Shown piece by piece: positions 1-7,632 of a stretch of 64,000 bases of DNA. Every line of letters begins with the position of its first letter. Position 1 is the stretch's first letter. The notes below the pieces were generated by a model. The model saw only the letters and a program-made list of their open reading frames with translations, was not told the DNA's origin and searched no databases. The position numbers and the translations under genes were made by a program. Where the stretch lies: assembly GCA_037481695.1 (NCBI GenBank), contig JBBFLE010000018.1, positions 1-64,000 of the forward strand, written 5' to 3'. The stretch is from a bacterium (GTDB taxonomy: Bacteria > Desulfobacterota > Desulfocorpusculales > Desulfocorpusculum).

Positions 1-310
1 TCTCCTCTCTGGGCACAAGGCTTCTGGCAGTAGTTATTATGGCCCCGAAATTAATCCCCATGGGGCAGGCCCAGGTGCACCTCTGGCAGTTGGTGCACTG
101 CCAAATCCAGTTGGACTTGATGACCTCCTGGTCCAGATCATAATGGATCATGCGTATGAGCTTCCTGGGGTCCATGCCCTCCCAGTCGGCCACAGGACAT
201 CCACCTGCACATGTGCCACAGGTAAGACACTGATCCAGCTTGCTGCTTTGTCCTGCGATCTCCTTGAGTGGGTTTTGGGCCTTTTGTCTTTTTACCACTA
301 TCTTTCCCAC
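1..310 (-). CDS. HdrC-like 4Fe-4S protein, 5' part only
   Basis: The first 103 codons are present; the rest lies beyond the left edge. The GTG at 310 is preceded by GGAGG at a 7-nt spacing, which decides the start. After a short basic N-terminus come two cysteine clusters, CLTCGTCAGGCP and CTNCQRCTWACP, the classic pair of CxxCxxCxxxCP ferredoxin motifs seen in heterodisulfide reductase subunit C and related iron-sulfur subunits. The reading direction matches the acs operon and it is the next gene after the DRTGG protein (75 nt gap). Established knowledge: hdr genes flank acetyl-CoA pathway genes in several acetogens and sulfate reducers, where they couple ferredoxin, NADH or thiol redox to folate reduction. 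A role as electron-transfer subunit for methylene-THF reductase is inference. It could also be part of a QmoC-like or other oxidoreductase. Confidence 0.7.
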   Translation of the reverse strand, partial: MGKIVVKRQKAQNPLKEIAGQSSKLDQCLTCGTCAGGCPVADWEGMDPRKLIRMIHYDLDQEVIKSNWIWQCTNCQRCTWACPMGINFGAIITTARSLVPREE

Positions 311-385
311 TGGCCCACCTCCCTGTTGTTTCTTGGCTCCCGTGACTTTTCCTGGGAGCTTTTCTGAACGCTCACAGAAATTCTT

Positions 386-775
386 CTAAATCTCCTCTGC
401 AGCCCAAGAAAGCTTACAACCGTTCACCTTTTTTCTGCAACCTGTGATCCCGCACTGATAGAGACGACCGCAGCTTTCGTACAATATGTAAGGAGTGCTC
501 AAAAGAGGGATTCCCCTGCTCTTGGCCAATTCCACGGCTTCGGCCTGAGGCCTCTTGCCCCTCACAAAAACCACGGCCGACATATCCAGCATCTCGGCTG
601 TACGGACCACCTGGGCATTGGTCAGACCTGTCAGAAGCATGGTCCCCTCTGTGGCAAAGGCCAAGACATCGCTCATCAGGTCAGAGGCAAAAGCCTTGTG
701 GATCTCCATGTCCAACTTATCCTGTCCTACGATCACCTCGGCCTCTAAAACATCTATGAGATCTCTGAGCTTCAT
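386..775 (-). CDS. DRTGG-domain protein
   Basis: A small cytoplasmic protein of about 130 residues. It carries the hallmark stretch TGLTNAQVVRTAEM followed by VVFVRGKRP, which is the core of the DRTGG domain, a fold also found between domains of phosphotransacetylase and CBS proteins. The C-terminus holds four cysteines (near ESC, QCG, GCRKK and GCKLS) that could bind metal or an iron-sulfur cluster. The ATG at 775 fits the family's usual N-terminus (MKLRDLIDVL); a GTG nine codons upstream (802) is possible. Stand-alone DRTGG proteins are often found next to hydrogenase, Hdr and acetyl-CoA pathway genes, but their activity is unknown, so a regulatory or ligand-sensing role is inference. It sits between acsE and the HdrC-like gene on the same strand. 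Confidence 0.75.
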   Translation of the reverse strand: MKLRDLIDVLEAEVIVGQDKLDMEIHKAFASDLMSDVLAFATEGTMLLTGLTNAQVVRTAEMLDMSAVVFVRGKRPQAEAVELAKSRGIPLLSTPYILYESCGRLYQCGITGCRKKVNGCKLSWAAEEI

Positions 776-828
776 CGGCTTGAGCCCGCCTCCCTGCCTC
801 ACACCTTTTCCACAAGGAACCCTTCGGC

Positions 829-1728
829 CTAAAGCTCCAGCCAGGAATCTGAATAAAGGGTATGGCCCAAAAGCACCCTGACTGTTTTCACGTAATCCTG
901 CTGCTCCTTGCTCAAGGATCCCATGTCAATGGACTCTCCATCCAAGACCTTGTTTATTATGGCCACTATGTCAGGCCTCTGCCCTTTGGCTATGGCAGCA
1001 AGCTGTTTGTCAAAGGCATCCACTATTGCAGTGGTCATGCCGTACCGCTCCAGGATCACCATCATGGTCTGGTTCAAGATGGGCCTTAGGTGATCCGGAG
1101 CGCCATTGGAGCAGTTGGAAAGCCCGCAGGTGGAGTTGACACCTGGGGCTAGCACTTCAGCCATCTCCATCAGTTGTCTCATAAACTCCAAGCACTCCAG
1201 GAGCTGCTGTTGCTGAACATTCACAGGAGTGATTATGGGGTCAACGTAGATGTCCTGTGGTGCAATGCCAGCCTCCACGGCCCGGCTCAGGATGTCCGTG
1301 GCCAGCAGGCTCCTTTCCGAGGCATCTCTGGGAAGCCCCTCTGGCCCCCACAACAAGGCCACCATACCAGCGTCGTACTTCTTGGCCATGGGAATCTGGG
1401 CCTCCATACGCTCGGGTCGGCACATTATGGAGTTGATGACCGCCTTGCCCTTCTTGGGTTTGTAAACCCTCAGGCCTGCTTCCATGGCCTGGATGTTTGT
1501 TGTATCCAGGTAAAGAGGGGTATCCACCACCTCCTGCACGGTCTTCACCATCCATTCCATCAGCTCCTCGCCCCCCTTGCGAGCTGGCCCCAGATTTATG
1601 TCTATCCAATCCACTCCGGCCTCGGCCTCGGCAATGGCCATCTCCTGAATGGGCTTGGGATCCCTGTTCTTCATGGCCTCACCGATGCGCTTGACCATCA
1701 CATTGAGATTCTCCCCTATACGCAGCAT
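829..1728 (-). CDS. acsE: Methyltetrahydrofolate:corrinoid/iron-sulfur protein methyltransferase
   Basis: Transfers the methyl group of 5-methyl-tetrahydrofolate to Co(I) of the corrinoid iron-sulfur protein AcsCD, joining the methyl and carbonyl branches of the Wood-Ljungdahl pathway. The protein has the pterin-binding TIM-barrel pattern: IGENLNVM at the N-terminus, WIDINLGP for strand 2, YLDTTN for strand 3, INSI around residue 100, and GVNSTCGLSNCSNG near residue 205, the loop that shapes the folate and B12 contact in MeTr proteins. It is 299 residues long against about 262 in Moorella, with the extra length at the C-terminus (from about 270). The start ATG at 1728 is followed downstream by the expected MLRIGENLN and is preceded by a purine-rich AGGAGG. 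It lies 50 nt after acsC in the same operon. Confidence 0.95.
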   Translation of the reverse strand: MLRIGENLNVMVKRIGEAMKNRDPKPIQEMAIAEAEAGVDWIDINLGPARKGGEELMEWMVKTVQEVVDTPLYLDTTNIQAMEAGLRVYKPKKGKAVINSIMCRPERMEAQIPMAKKYDAGMVALLWGPEGLPRDASERSLLATDILSRAVEAGIAPQDIYVDPIITPVNVQQQQLLECLEFMRQLMEMAEVLAPGVNSTCGLSNCSNGAPDHLRPILNQTMMVILERYGMTTAIVDAFDKQLAAIAKGQRPDIVAIINKVLDGESIDMGSLSKEQQDYVKTVRVLLGHTLYSDSWLEL

Positions 1729-1778
1729 GAATCACCTCCTCCTAGCCATGAAATGTTTAAGTCCCGCCAGCCCTTTTT

Positions 1779-3119
1779 TCAGGCCTTAAATTCCTTGAGG
1801 TACGCCGGCAGGGCCGATGCCTCCCTGGGGCCCACAAGCACTGTCCAGTCCACAAGCTCCTCCTCCAGGTCTCCAGCGATGGCTGCCGCATAACCCGGGA
1901 TAATGACTTTCTTGTGCTTGACCTTTTCCACAGCCCCTGATTTCTTCATGAAGATACCTATGGCGTCACCTGCAAACTTACCGGCTGCCCAGGCGGTCAT
2001 GACCGAGAGGCCTTCGGTATCCACCACCAAGAGCCAGGAAGGAACCCTACTGGTCTCTATCTCGCCGCTGACTATGAAGTAAGTAAGGGAGAAGTTGCTC
2101 GTAACGCAAAGCGGCGAGTTCTCATCAGGACCGTTTATTTCGTAGATGCCCGGGGATGTGGCCATAGGTCTTTGAGGATCTGTATAGATATTCAGCCTTT
2201 GAAGCAGCAAGGGGAACAAGCTCTCCGGGGCAAGCTCATCCAGAACTATGATCCCCGCATACTTGGGAACAAGCATGGCTGCTGCAGCTGTCTGCTCTGC
2301 AATGGTTTCCCCCAAGGCATTGGCAAAGGCTATGGTGGGAAAACCAAAGGCCCTGTTCTTGTCTATCAAGGCGGCCCTCCTTATGGCCACCTGATCCAGG
2401 AAGGCTCCTGCCAGATCCCTGGCCCCCGAATCTATGACCAGATCCTTGAGTCCTGCCTCGGTAAGCTCTGTTGTAAGCTCTGCCACCTCCTCCAGATCCA
2501 CACCCCGCACGGCCAGAGGGCATCCGGTCTGGGCGGCCAGCTCGCACATCTTGTCGGCATTGGCCTGGGTGGCTGCGTACAAAAGTGGCTTTCTTTCCTG
2601 GATGGCTTTGGCTGCAGGCGCCAGTATCTGGGGATCTTCACACCCCAAGATCAACGAGAAATCCGTGTTTTGAGCCACAGCCTTAGCAGCAGAAGCAAAT
2701 TTCTCCTGATCCCCTGATTCACATTTCAGGAATACCAGCTCCGGCTGAAGGGTGAGCCCTATTCTCTCCCACTTGAGCCCAGCCCACTTCTTGACCTTGT
2801 CCAAGAGCTCGGGATCCGTGTCGCTTACCTGCCCGGCCAGTCCGCAAGGGTTGTAGAAGGTCTTCTCATGTCTGAACAGAACCGTCTCACCGCCCACCTT
2901 CAGGGAACGGCCGTCGCTGCCAATCACCACCGGTCTTATGGGAGGCGCACTGGCCTCGGCCAGTTGCTCCTTGGCCTCTTCCGAAACATAGGGACAGGCA
3001 GACAGCTCCGCCTTCCCGGCTGCCAAAGCCATGGCAAAGGCCAGACAAGTAGGTACACCGCATTCTCCGCAATTGGTCTTGGGAAGCAACTTATAGATCT
3101 GAATTCCGGTCAGCGCCAT
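1779..3119 (-). CDS. acsC: Corrinoid iron-sulfur protein large (gamma) subunit
   Basis: Large subunit of the CFeSP heterodimer, which carries a methyl group on its cobamide from AcsE to acetyl-CoA synthase. The first 60 residues contain the 4Fe-4S binding set TNCGECGVPTC followed by ACPYV, the motif that tunes the cob(II)/cob(I) couple. A TIM-barrel domain follows (about 90-310), then the C-terminal B12-binding domain (about 320-446) that includes STPG-like TSPGIYEI and VVDTEGLSV segments. Length 446 matches the family (about 446 in Moorella). It lies between acsB (108 nt upstream) and acsE. Partner subunit AcsD is encoded four genes upstream in the same operon, so the two CFeSP subunits are not adjacent here. 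Confidence 0.96.
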   Translation of the reverse strand: MALTGIQIYKLLPKTNCGECGVPTCLAFAMALAAGKAELSACPYVSEEAKEQLAEASAPPIRPVVIGSDGRSLKVGGETVLFRHEKTFYNPCGLAGQVSDTDPELLDKVKKWAGLKWERIGLTLQPELVFLKCESGDQEKFASAAKAVAQNTDFSLILGCEDPQILAPAAKAIQERKPLLYAATQANADKMCELAAQTGCPLAVRGVDLEEVAELTTELTEAGLKDLVIDSGARDLAGAFLDQVAIRRAALIDKNRAFGFPTIAFANALGETIAEQTAAAAMLVPKYAGIIVLDELAPESLFPLLLQRLNIYTDPQRPMATSPGIYEINGPDENSPLCVTSNFSLTYFIVSGEIETSRVPSWLLVVDTEGLSVMTAWAAGKFAGDAIGIFMKKSGAVEKVKHKKVIIPGYAAAIAGDLEEELVDWTVLVGPREASALPAYLKEFKA

Positions 3120-3227
3120 TTTCCACTCCTTCCTGCGTTAGCGTGTTACTGCCCGAGGCCTTCTTTTTACATGGCCCGGCTGGAAATCCAGAGGCCCTTC
3201 CCCTGGGGGAAGGGCCTCCAACATGGC

Positions 3228-5441
3228 CTAACCCGTGATGGGAGGCATGGAAAGGGCAGGATGATTAACCCTCTTCATGAACTCCAGCACCGACGCCTCA
3301 TCGGTCCCGACGGTCTCATCAGCAATCTTGTCTATGAGATCTGGAACTCCCAGCTCCTGGCCCCTCCTGAGCAGACCCTCTCGGAGCTCTTCCTTAAGCG
3401 CCTTGGGCATCCAGACCATTCTCAAGAGCCCGCCGTCTCCCATGAGGTACTTGCGCTGGATGATGTTGTACTTGGAGTGGCCCACAAAACCAGGACTGGA
3501 CTGCCCTCCCCCCATCACACCTGCCAAGGTGGTGAACTTCATCCCGCAGGGGGTGTCCCCAGTATAGTCCCGATTGACGGTCATGACCCCGTTGCAACCC
3601 GGAAGCACCGCAGCGATGCACTCACAGCACCCGCATGTGGTCATGGGGTCGTACACTATGCTGTAGAAGTTGTAGTGGTCTATTTTCCCACGGCTGGCCT
3701 TTTGCACGAACTCGTTGACACCCTTCCACTGTCCCAGCTTGGGATCCAAGCACTCCCCTTTTTCCACAGGTTGGTTGGGGCCAGTGGGATTTATCTCATA
3801 GCTGGCCTTGCAGTCAAACCAGTTGTAAGCACCGCAAAGCCCTGTGCGCTCAGGGCTTATCATGCACACATGACTGGGCGCAAAAGACTGGCAAAGAGTA
3901 CAGGAATAGTAGGTCTCCACCCCTTCGTCCGTCATGTTCTCCACGCGGGCGTCCCTGTCCTTGTACACAGCCCTGGCCATCTGGGTGAACTTCTCTACAT
4001 CCTCGGCATTGGTGTAAAGGGTAACCTCCACCTTGTCCAGGATGGAGCCAAAGTCCTTGTGAAACATATCATGGATGATCTGACCAATGTGTTTCAGGCG
4101 GAATCCTTTGTCAGTGGCCAGAGCCGACAGCCTGATCCAAGCTATGTCCCTCTGCCCTATGTGCATTACTCCCTGGGCGTAATTCAGCAGGTGGTGAATC
4201 TGCCTCTCCAGAATGGGTTCGAAATCCGGCTGCATCTTTCGGCCTGCCACCCTCACATGGATACCCAGGGGGATCCTCTCGCCTTTTTCACAGTCTGGGA
4301 TGTCTTTGCCGATGACCGTTATCTTCCCATCCTCTATCTCTTCCATGGAGGCCATTTGCACCAGCTCTGTGCACTGGGTCTTGCCCCCACCCATCTCCAG
4401 CACCAGGTCCTCTTTGCGGACCCGTTCACCTTCGAAGGCTGGTCCATAGGAGACAGGAATGTCCACCTTGGTTATGGTGGTCTTGAGTCCCCTTACCTCC
4501 ACGGACTTCTGCACCATCTCGCTGTGAGGCACATTGGCCACCACATGCTCATAGGTGCACACACCAGTTGGCAGGATCTCTGGTATGTCCGTGTCCGCGA
4601 TGGTGGGGAATCCCCAGTTTATGGCTCCAGCGGCATTGGCCGCCCATTCGGCATTGACCTCACCCAATGCGTTCACAAAGGCAAATATCCTGTCCTTGTT
4701 GTAAAGAAGTATCTTCCGGTAATCTCCAGGTCTTACCCCTCCAAAGGCCATGGCAGCCCTGTTGGCAAAACCCAAAGCAAACACCGCAGCACTGATCTCA
4801 GGGCCAAAGGGCACCAGCCTGGTGTTCCAACCCACCTGGACCCCGGCCTGAACCAGCTGCTCCGCAAAAGTAGTGCCTGCCTGGTGGGCGCACATGAAAA
4901 CATAGAGGTTTCTCCTCTGGTATTCCTCTGCAATCATCTTGGCTGTCTCAGGATCAGGAGCTGCTCCCACAATGGCTGCAAACCCTGGAGCCGTGCCGTC
5001 TACGAACTCCACCCCGCGTTTTCTCATTATCACGTCATCGGCTGCCCCCAGCCACAGGTGACCGTTTTCCGGGTCGCACTCCTCCCCAGGATAGTAAAAA
5101 TCTGGATCGTCCACGTACCTGATGGCCTCAACTATCTCTTCGGCAAAGAGAGTAGCCATTCCAGCATCCAGGGTGGGCCCCAAGTAAGGCAGGTGGTGGC
5201 GGTTTTTCACGATGGGTGGAAGTAGCTTCTTGGCTATTTCCAGCACCTTTCCCGCATCCTTGAGGGTCTTAACCGGTATTCCCAGCAGGGAATAGATTAT
5301 GGGCAGGTAATAAGCGGTGTTGGGGAACTCCAACTTCTGATCCGGTCCATATTGTTCCAGGGCCCTCTTGTAAGTACCTTCCGCCTTCGAGACGATGTTT
5401 CGGGCACCCTGGATCGCCGCAAACGCAACCAGCTTGGACAT
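3228..5441 (-). CDS. acsB: Acetyl-CoA synthase catalytic subunit
   Basis: Assembles acetyl-CoA from CO, the CFeSP methyl group and CoA at the Ni-Ni-[4Fe-4S] A-cluster. The 737-residue length equals that of acetogen AcsB. The N-terminal domain that docks CO dehydrogenase is complete, which separates it from the shorter archaeal CdhC. A-cluster ligands are visible in YSCTLCQSFAPSHVC and TGLCGAYNWFDCKASYEINP (about 505-555) and in CGCCECIAAVLPGCNG (about 600). The gene follows acsA by 43 nt and the start ATG at 5441 has a GGAGG-type ribosome site. CO reaches the A-cluster through an internal tunnel from AcsA in known enzymes, and the adjacency fits an AcsA2B2 complex. Confidence 0.97.
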   Translation of the reverse strand: MSKLVAFAAIQGARNIVSKAEGTYKRALEQYGPDQKLEFPNTAYYLPIIYSLLGIPVKTLKDAGKVLEIAKKLLPPIVKNRHHLPYLGPTLDAGMATLFAEEIVEAIRYVDDPDFYYPGEECDPENGHLWLGAADDVIMRKRGVEFVDGTAPGFAAIVGAAPDPETAKMIAEEYQRRNLYVFMCAHQAGTTFAEQLVQAGVQVGWNTRLVPFGPEISAAVFALGFANRAAMAFGGVRPGDYRKILLYNKDRIFAFVNALGEVNAEWAANAAGAINWGFPTIADTDIPEILPTGVCTYEHVVANVPHSEMVQKSVEVRGLKTTITKVDIPVSYGPAFEGERVRKEDLVLEMGGGKTQCTELVQMASMEEIEDGKITVIGKDIPDCEKGERIPLGIHVRVAGRKMQPDFEPILERQIHHLLNYAQGVMHIGQRDIAWIRLSALATDKGFRLKHIGQIIHDMFHKDFGSILDKVEVTLYTNAEDVEKFTQMARAVYKDRDARVENMTDEGVETYYSCTLCQSFAPSHVCMISPERTGLCGAYNWFDCKASYEINPTGPNQPVEKGECLDPKLGQWKGVNEFVQKASRGKIDHYNFYSIVYDPMTTCGCCECIAAVLPGCNGVMTVNRDYTGDTPCGMKFTTLAGVMGGGQSSPGFVGHSKYNIIQRKYLMGDGGLLRMVWMPKALKEELREGLLRRGQELGVPDLIDKIADETVGTDEASVLEFMKRVNHPALSMPPITG

Positions 5442-5484
5442 GTCTCTCTGTCCTCCTTTCCGGAGTGTCTATTCCCTTCTTGGG

Positions 5485-7527
5485 TCAGGCCACTTCCAAA
5501 GCACGACGATCTGCCATGTCGAAAAGCTTCCTCTCCTTGGCCTTGTCCAGGCCCAGGGCCTTCCTCTTCTTGTCTATATGAGCGATCATCTTACGGGCCA
5601 TCTCATAGGGATCAGGCTCTACATCCCACATACCCCCATAGATGTTCTCCAATTCCTTGGTGAGATAATTGGCAAACCTGGGGGCTCCTGTTATGGGAAG
5701 TCCCACCCCGAATAAGGTATACACTCCGCTTGCCACAAAGTATTGGCCTATGCTTATGGCCTTTTCGCTCATCCACTCAGGTGCACATCCGGCAGCAGGC
5801 AGGTCAGAGATGTCCTTTCCCAGGCCTCCTGCCTTCACCACCTGGGTGGCGGCCATGAGGATGCGGCTGTTGTCCACGCAGGCCCCCATGTGAAGCACCG
5901 GCGGGATCCCTACTGTCTCGCAAACCTCTGCAAGACCGGCTCCGCAATATACCTTTGCTGCCTCTGGGGTCAGAAGACCTGCCTTGCCGCAGGCCATGGC
6001 ATTGCAACCTGTGGTGAGCACTATGACGTCGTTCTTGAGAAGCTCCTTGACAACTATCAGGTGGGCGGAGTCATGGGTTGTCCTGGCATTGTTGCACCCT
6101 ACCACTCCACCTATGCCTCGGATGCGGCCGTTTATTATGTTGTCATTGAGAGGCCAGTATGAACCTCTGAAGGTTCCTCCCAAATGGTAGTTGATGGCTT
6201 CGTAGCTGAAGCCCACCACCATCATCTCCTTTTCCTTGGGAATCAGTATCTCGGATTTACGGTTGGGGAAGTTCTCTATGGCCAATTTCACGATCTTCTT
6301 GGCGTCTTCCAGGGCATGATGCTCGTCGAACTCGATGTGCACGGTCTCACCGCTGGCCATCATGGCTCTGGGGTTCGTGGTCACGATCTTGGTGTGGTAG
6401 CAAGAGGCAACATTGGCTATGTTCTCCATGATACATTGCACATCCACCACCATGGCGTCCACTGCCCCTGTCACTATGGCCAGCTCTTGCTGCAAGTAGT
6501 TCCCTGCAATGGGAAGCCCGTGCCTCACCAAGATCTCATTGGCAGTGCAGCACATGCCTGCCAGCACTATGCCCTTGGCACCCTTGCTCTGGGCATAGGC
6601 CAACATTTCGGGGTCCCTGGCTGCAACTACTATCATCTCTGAGAGAAGAGGCTCGTGGCCGTGAACCACTATGTTTACGTGGTCAGCCTTCAGCACCCCC
6701 AGGTTTATCTCCCCCTGTATGGGGTAAGGGGTGCCAAAGAGAACATCCTGAAGGTCTGTTGCGATCATGGAGCCTGCCCAGCCGTCTGCCAGGGCAGCCC
6801 TGGTGCACTGCTTGACCAGGTTCTTGTAATCCTGGTCCACTCCCATGTGGGTGCGGTGCATTATTTCCACTATTTCCCTGTCAATTCCCCTTGGGATCAC
6901 ATCCAGCTTTTTCCAAAGCTCATAGCGCGCCTGTGGGGCCCTCCTGGCAAAGAAGATCTCCCCTTCCTGCTTACCCCACTCCCCCAAGGCCTTTTCCCCA
7001 ACCTCCACGGCGATCTCATAGATGTCCCTTTCCACCTCTTCGCCGTTTTCTATTACATGGGTGGCCACTCCGAAGTCAGGGGCTATTTCCAAGAGCTTCT
7101 GTGTGTCTTTAATGGTGTAATCCTCGGTTTCCCTTCTGGCCGCAGCCAAGAACACCTCGGCCACTCCTCTGCCGTGGTCGCTGTGTGCGGCTGAGCCGGC
7201 CGCTACCATACGGGCGAAATTGCGCGCCGCGATGGTCTCTGGGGTGGCTCCGCAAAGCCCCTTTCGATTGTCCGGACCTTCCAAGTCCTTTTTGGTCAAT
7301 GGCAACCTGCACGGCCCCTGGGCGCACATCTTGCAGCAGGTACCCTGCTCGCCTATGTTGCAAGGCTTCATAGCTTGGGCCCTGTCAAAGATGGTTTCCA
7401 CCTGCTCGGCCTGTGCCTTGGCCAGCATTGCCTGGGTGGCCGTATCCACACTCAACTCCTTGGGATCGACCTTTTTGGTCTTGGCTTCGGCCAAGCCCGC
7501 CACCTTCTCCTTTTTCTCTTCTGCCAT
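5485..7527 (-). CDS. acsA: Ni-containing anaerobic CO dehydrogenase, catalytic subunit
   Basis: Reduces CO2 to CO for acetyl-CoA synthase or oxidises CO, using a Ni-Fe-S C-cluster. Residues 50-75 hold the conserved PCNIGEQGTCCKMCAQGPCR block, which supplies the B- and D-cluster cysteines. Further conserved blocks are GMCCTANE near 330, HYHT-type segment SCYHTKIVTTN near 385, VGCNNARTTHD near 470, TGCNAMACGKAG near 510 and LHMGACVDNSRI near 545, the last three contributing C-cluster ligands. The 680-residue length is typical of AcsA/CooS. The first 30 residues are Lys/Glu/Ala rich and probably flexible. It lies between acsD and acsB, so the bifunctional CODH/ACS role is far more likely than a stand-alone CooS. 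Confidence 0.96.
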   Translation of the reverse strand: MAEEKKEKVAGLAEAKTKKVDPKELSVDTATQAMLAKAQAEQVETIFDRAQAMKPCNIGEQGTCCKMCAQGPCRLPLTKKDLEGPDNRKGLCGATPETIAARNFARMVAAGSAAHSDHGRGVAEVFLAAARRETEDYTIKDTQKLLEIAPDFGVATHVIENGEEVERDIYEIAVEVGEKALGEWGKQEGEIFFARRAPQARYELWKKLDVIPRGIDREIVEIMHRTHMGVDQDYKNLVKQCTRAALADGWAGSMIATDLQDVLFGTPYPIQGEINLGVLKADHVNIVVHGHEPLLSEMIVVAARDPEMLAYAQSKGAKGIVLAGMCCTANEILVRHGLPIAGNYLQQELAIVTGAVDAMVVDVQCIMENIANVASCYHTKIVTTNPRAMMASGETVHIEFDEHHALEDAKKIVKLAIENFPNRKSEILIPKEKEMMVVGFSYEAINYHLGGTFRGSYWPLNDNIINGRIRGIGGVVGCNNARTTHDSAHLIVVKELLKNDVIVLTTGCNAMACGKAGLLTPEAAKVYCGAGLAEVCETVGIPPVLHMGACVDNSRILMAATQVVKAGGLGKDISDLPAAGCAPEWMSEKAISIGQYFVASGVYTLFGVGLPITGAPRFANYLTKELENIYGGMWDVEPDPYEMARKMIAHIDKKRKALGLDKAKERKLFDMADRRALEVA

Positions 7528-7632
7528 AGCGGTTCCTCCTCCGCTTGTTTTCTTCGGAAAGGGGGGCCTTCCCGATGGGTATTCCTACCCAATTTTAGTC
7601 TAACGAGCCTCTCACCCCTAGAACACCCCCCC

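Noticed and set aside
2868-5225. 785-codon plus-strand open frame opposite acsC/acsB
   Set aside because: It is antisense to two recognised catalytic genes, has no family-like content, and is caused by the codon bias of the real strand.
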